From contig RAYF01000009.1 of assembly GCA_003611745.1 (NCBI GenBank), positions 1-64,000 of the forward strand: a stretch of 64,000 nucleotides of DNA. Reading direction: 5' to 3'. This document shows positions 60,949-64,000 of the stretch, piece after piece. The DNA comes from a bacterium D16-36. GTDB taxonomy: Bacteria; Bacillota; Clostridia; Lachnospirales; Lachnospiraceae. How positions within the stretch are numbered: position 1 is the stretch's first letter; the number at the start of each line of letters is the position of its first letter. Below the pieces are notes generated by a model. The model ran no database searches, was not told the DNA's origin, and saw only the letters and a program-made list of their open reading frames with translations. The position numbers and the translations under genes are program-made.

Positions 60949-63339
60949 CTACAAGTTCTTTCGGTACAATACTCGGATGGAATTCAGTACGCAGAGCATT
61001 GCAACGCCAGAATCTGCAAATACTGCCATCCACATGGAAGCAATTCCACACAGCCCCAATACCATCACTGCAGCTTTTACTGCTAATGCAAAAATAACAT
61101 TTTCCTTCGCTATCCGGCTGGTTGCTTTTGCTATCCGAAAACTTTCTACTAATGAAGTCAGGCGCGAATTCATAAATACCACATCTGCCGCTTCAATCGC
61201 TGCATCCGCGCCGCTTCCCATGGCTGCCCCGATATCCGCTCCTGCCAAAACAGGGGCATCATTGATTCCATCTCCAATAAACATAACAGCACCGTGCTGC
61301 GTACGGATTTTTTCGAGATTATTCAGTTTATCTTCCGGCATCTGGCGGGCAAATACTTCGTCAATACCAGTAACTTTCTGCACTGCCTCTGCATTTTTCT
61401 TGGTATCTCCAGTCAGCATTGCTGTGTAAAGCCCCTGATCTGACATAGATTGTATGGCATTTTTAGAGTCCTGTTTAATTATGTCATTTATCAAAATACG
61501 CCCGGAATATTGATTGCCATATGCTACAAATACTTCTGTGCCAGAATCCTCCAAATCTCCCTGCGGTATTGTAATCCCATAGCGCGCCAGCAGTTTCTGG
61601 TTGCCGCAAAGTATCACGCTGCCTGCCGTACTGCTGTCGTCGGAATCTATAACGCTGCCTGCTGTACTGCTGCCGTCAGAACTTTCCAAGCCACTGGCCA
61701 AAATAACTTCCATGCCTTCACCTGAGATTTCTTTTATTTCCTCCGGTTCCGCATAAGAAATCTTCCGCTCTGCTGCCGCCTCACGAATGCTGGCTGCAAT
61801 CGGGTGGGTTGATGCGCTTTCTGCACTTGCTGCCCATGACAAGATCTGCTCTTCTCTAAAATTGCCGCATGCTTTTACTGATTCCACTTTAAAGTTTCCT
61901 TCTGTAATCGTCCCTGTTTTATCCATAACGACTGCCTTAATATCTGCAAGCATTTCCAGTGCTGCCCCGCCCTTGAATAAAATCCCCCTCTTGGAGCCTG
62001 CACCGATCCCTGCAAAAAAAGCTAGCGGCACACTTAATACCAGAGCGCACGGACAACTGATAATCAAGAAGGATAATGCCGTGTAAACCCACTGCGACCA
62101 ATGCCCGGTAACTAGGGATGGAATAATCGCAGTCCCTAATGCCAGAAATACCACAAACGGCGTATATATTCTGGCAAATTTTGTGATAAAACGGTCAATT
62201 TTAGGTTTAGATGCCGCTGCATTTTCCACCGCTTCAAGGATTCTCGTCACCATAGAATCCTCCAGCAGTTTTTCTACCTCAAGATAAATTACACCAGATG
62301 TATTTACACAGCCTGAGAAAATCTGACTTCCCACACCAACTGCAACCGGCACCGGTTCCCCCGTAACTGCTGATGTGTCAATACGGCTCTCCCCGCGAAT
62401 TATTTTCCCATCCAGAGGTATACGGTCTCCCGGGCGGATTTCAATAATATCTCCGATATTTATCTCCTCCGGGTCTGTTTCTACTATTTTGCCATCCACA
62501 GAAAGACGGACTACTTCCGGACGCATATCTACGGCATCCATAATCTGTTTTCTGCTCTTATTGACAGCCACATCCTCAAAAAATTCCCCCACACGGTAAA
62601 ACAACATGACACCGACTGCCTCTGCAAAATCTCCGATGGCAAAAGCGCCGATTGTAGCAATTGTCATGAGGAAATTTTCATCAAACATCTTCCCACGGAA
62701 AAGATTTCTTGCAGCAGTAATTACAATCTCCGCCCCCAGAATAACATATGAAATAACAAAAAGGACATCAGGTAAATACTCTATCTCTGTCATATGATGA
62801 ATCAGCATAGCAGCCGCAAAAAGAAACGCTCCCCCAACTAAAGACACTGCCTCCCTATTTTCCAGAAAATCCCTTCTGCCACTTTGTATTTTTGAGCCTG
62901 AGCCCTCCTGCGTGTGATGATGCGCATGTTCATGATGGTGCTCCACGCAAGTACACTCTTCCCCATGGTGATGCGCATGTTCATGATGGTGTTCCCCACA
63001 GGCACACCCTTCTCCATGGTGATGCCCATGCTCATGGTGGTGTTCCCCACAGGCACACCCTTCTCCATGGTGATGCCCATGTTCATGGTGGTGTTCCTGC
63101 CTGCTGTTAGATTTCTTCCCGCGCAGTAATTTCCCAATTTTTGTTCCCGGCTCGATTTTATCTGCTAATTCCTGCAATAATGGTATCACTGCATCCGGAT
63201 CACCAGCTTCTACTAATAACTGCTGTGTTGCAAAGGTCAATGTCACCTGCTCCACCTGAGGCAGTTCATTCATCTTAACTTCCAGTTTTGCCGCACAGTT
63301 TGCACAGTCAATCCCCGTAATGGAATATTTCTTTTTCAT
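60949..63339 (-). CDS. cadA: heavy-metal P-type ATPase (Cd/Zn/Co type) with His-rich repeats
   Basis: The protein exports divalent soft metals. The N-terminus is a metal-binding HMA domain (GIDCANCAAKLE), followed by four copies of a His/Cys-rich 17-residue unit (HHHEHGHHHGEGCACGE type, about 93-160). The P1B core has ion site SCPCALVLS, phosphorylation site DKTGT, hinge GDGINDAPVL and eight helices. Asp in the last helix (VFADSGVAML) fits the Zn/Cd subclass. ATG at 63339 has GAGG upstream. The symbol is by class; Zn or Co may be the true cargo. Its promoter overlaps an ArsR/SmtB-type operator. Confidence 0.9.
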   Translation of the reverse strand: MKKKYSITGIDCANCAAKLEVKMNELPQVEQVTLTFATQQLLVEAGDPDAVIPLLQELADKIEPGTKIGKLLRGKKSNSRQEHHHEHGHHHGEGCACGEHHHEHGHHHGEGCACGEHHHEHAHHHGEECTCVEHHHEHAHHHTQEGSGSKIQSGRRDFLENREAVSLVGGAFLFAAAMLIHHMTEIEYLPDVLFVISYVILGAEIVITAARNLFRGKMFDENFLMTIATIGAFAIGDFAEAVGVMLFYRVGEFFEDVAVNKSRKQIMDAVDMRPEVVRLSVDGKIVETDPEEINIGDIIEIRPGDRIPLDGKIIRGESRIDTSAVTGEPVPVAVGVGSQIFSGCVNTSGVIYLEVEKLLEDSMVTRILEAVENAAASKPKIDRFITKFARIYTPFVVFLALGTAIIPSLVTGHWSQWVYTALSFLIISCPCALVLSVPLAFFAGIGAGSKRGILFKGGAALEMLADIKAVVMDKTGTITEGNFKVESVKACGNFREEQILSWAASAESASTHPIAASIREAAAERKISYAEPEEIKEISGEGMEVILASGLESSDGSSTAGSVIDSDDSSTAGSVILCGNQKLLARYGITIPQGDLEDSGTEVFVAYGNQYSGRILINDIIKQDSKNAIQSMSDQGLYTAMLTGDTKKNAEAVQKVTGIDEVFARQMPEDKLNNLEKIRTQHGAVMFIGDGINDAPVLAGADIGAAMGSGADAAIEAADVVFMNSRLTSLVESFRIAKATSRIAKENVIFALAVKAAVMVLGLCGIASMWMAVFADSGVAMLCVLNSIRVLYRKNL
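62917..63105 (-). repeat. tandem 51-bp repeats coding the His-rich region of the P-type ATPase
   Basis: Four units with 51-bp period begin near 62917, 62968, 63019 and 63070. The two units nearest the N-terminus are almost identical in DNA sequence; the others have diverged. Each codes for 17 residues with seven or eight His and usually two Cys. Confidence 0.85.
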
Positions 63340-63400
63340 AGACACCTCATTTCCGCATAATAGAAATGCACAAATTGAAAACCATTTTCAAATCACTTGT

Positions 63401-63460
63401 TCATATGAACAATTATTCATATGATGGTTATACTATAGCACTATTATTACTAAAATGCAA
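63401..63460 (-). promoter_or_regulatory. promoter and metal-sensor-type operator of the P-type ATPase
   Basis: On the minus strand TTGCAT (63455-63460) and TATAGT (63432-63437) are 17 bp apart. Directly downstream, over the likely start of transcription, lies a perfect 9-bp palindrome with a six-base gap: TCATATGAA (63401-63409) and TTCATATGA (63416-63424). This resembles CzrA/SmtB/CadC operators, where metal releases the repressor. No repressor gene is in the window. Confidence 0.7.
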
Positions 63461-63500
63461 CCCCCTTTATCCATTTTCACCATTATCAGAAAAAGCCAAA

Positions 63501-63523
63501 GGGCACAGACTTCGCCTGTGCCC
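63501..63523. repeat. two-hairpin dispersed repeat, copy 3 (GGGCACA family, truncated)
   Basis: The first hairpin GGGCACA, loop GACTTCGC, CTGTGCCC is intact. The second hairpin is damaged: after CTAGTAAAAATACTAAA the sequence jumps to AGAACTTT, a piece found about 30 bp later in copy 2. Confidence 0.6.
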
Positions 63524-63561
63524 TAGTAAAAATACTAAAAGAACTTTAAAATATTTTATTT

Positions 63562-64000
63562 TTATCGTTTACTCTTTATAAGCTTTGTATACAGTTTTTC
63601 TTTTGATTTCGGTGCCTGAACCACTATTTTTTTCGGGACACCGTGAAATGCATTCTTTCCTATTGCGCCCGCTTTAAGCTTCTTTGTTTTTATTACAATT
63701 TTCTTTAAAGAGGAGCATCCATAAAATGCCTGTTTGCCAATTTTGTTTACATTGCTTCCAATCGTGACTGTCTTTAATTTTTTACAATCCTTAAAAGCAT
63801 CTGGCGAAATCGAAGTAACTTTATATTTTTTCCCTTCCAGAGTTACACTGGCCGGAATCTCTGCTTTTGTTACCTTCTTATTCTTTGCCTCAAAATAGGA
63901 AGCTGTAGGGTTTTTCCCTGCCTTTGTCACCTCATAAAACTCACCGGAAGGCAGTTCAATCACGGTGCCTTCCTGCAGTTCTTCGTCTTCGTCATCGTCA
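63562..64000 (-). CDS. C-terminal part of a BspA-type leucine-rich-repeat surface protein (runs off the right edge)
   Basis: The frame is open to the window edge; the visible start-like GTG at 63963 is internal, and an acidic run (DDDEDEELQEG) precedes it. LRR_5-type repeats are clear: VTSISPDAFKDCKKLKTVTI, then KIGKQAFYGCSSLKKIVI and AIGKNAFHGVPKKIVV. The C-terminus is Lys-rich (KEKLYTKLIKSKR) and has no sorting signal. Proteins of this type are usually secreted and bind host or substrate surfaces. The N-terminus and signal peptide lie outside the window. Confidence 0.8.
   Translation of the reverse strand, partial: DDDEDEELQEGTVIELPSGEFYEVTKAGKNPTASYFEAKNKKVTKAEIPASVTLEGKKYKVTSISPDAFKDCKKLKTVTIGSNVNKIGKQAFYGCSSLKKIVIKTKKLKAGAIGKNAFHGVPKKIVVQAPKSKEKLYTKLIKSKR

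Noticed and set aside
62917-63105. CRISPR-like direct repeats
   Set aside because: The units are contiguous, in frame and code for a His-rich arm of the ATPase; there are no spacers.

Overview
The window looks like a chromosome segment from an anaerobic, motile, probably spore-forming Clostridia, most likely a Lachnospiraceae gut bacterium. The support is gene content: an anaerobic (cobalt-early) cobalamin pathway, an SpmB-type sporulation protein, a GH36 alpha-galactosidase, a flagellin-like protein, many chemoreceptors and several AgrC/LytTR two-component systems. Nearly everything in the first 47 kb is on the minus strand; from about 49.6 to 58.8 kb genes run on the plus strand. No rRNA, tRNA or CRISPR array was seen.

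Region A (0.5-16 kb) is AT-rich and accessory. It holds two modules of the same design. Module 1 (493-10044) has a LytTR regulator and GHKL kinase, then a pair of direct repeats with 20-bp period, then an operon with a tiny Cys-containing peptide, a PqqD-like/radical SAM/SPASM enzyme, a gene fusing the start of a second radical SAM protein to the end of an ABC exporter, a cytosolic S8 protease, a MacB-type ATPase plus FtsX-like permease, and a 43-aa peptide. This reads as a partly degraded gene cluster for a radical-SAM-modified peptide (RiPP). Module 2 (10396-16083) has a second LytTR/GHKL pair, again a 20-bp-period repeat pair placed exactly upstream of a good promoter, then a LanFEG-like ABC exporter (ATPase and two permeases), a broken HlyD-type gene and a small membrane protein.

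Region B (16.1-32.3 kb) has a MITE-like element, an Rpn-type PD-(D/E)XK gene, and a 14-gene cobalamin/cobalt operon read right to left from a cobalamin riboswitch: cbiQ-cbiO-cbiM-cbiN-cbiK-cbiL-cbiD-cbiF-cbiG-cbiH-cbiJ/E/T-cbiA/cobT-cobU-cobS. Two genes are multi-enzyme fusions. CbiC, CbiP, CbiB and CobD are not in the window. A candidate small RNA lies on the opposite strand between cobU and cbiA/cobT.

Region C (32.4-48.5 kb) has a PIN toxin/AbrB antitoxin pair, alpha-galactosidase, an AT-rich two-gene unit (nucleotidyltransferase-like plus DUF262) that may be a defence or toxin-antitoxin unit, a membrane chemoreceptor, SpmB, a UvrD-like helicase, GltX, a sirtuin-like protein lacking the usual catalytic His, a cytidylate-kinase-like protein, a third GHKL/LytTR pair, and a frameshifted chemoreceptor.

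Region D (49-64 kb) has a type I toxin-antitoxin locus (41-aa holin-like toxin with convergent antisense RNA), a flagellin-like protein, a GGDEF protein, a chemoreceptor with a co-transcribed sugar-type binding lipoprotein, a DUF1292 protein, an L,D-transpeptidase, ArgJ, a Cd/Zn-type P-type ATPase with its own operator, and the end of a BspA-like leucine-rich-repeat surface protein.

Several dispersed repeat families run through the intergenic spaces. The most striking is a family with CACGGAAATCAAT terminal inverted repeats: two short hairpins and one element of about 680 bp that is a single long imperfect palindrome with apparent 10-bp flanking direct repeats.
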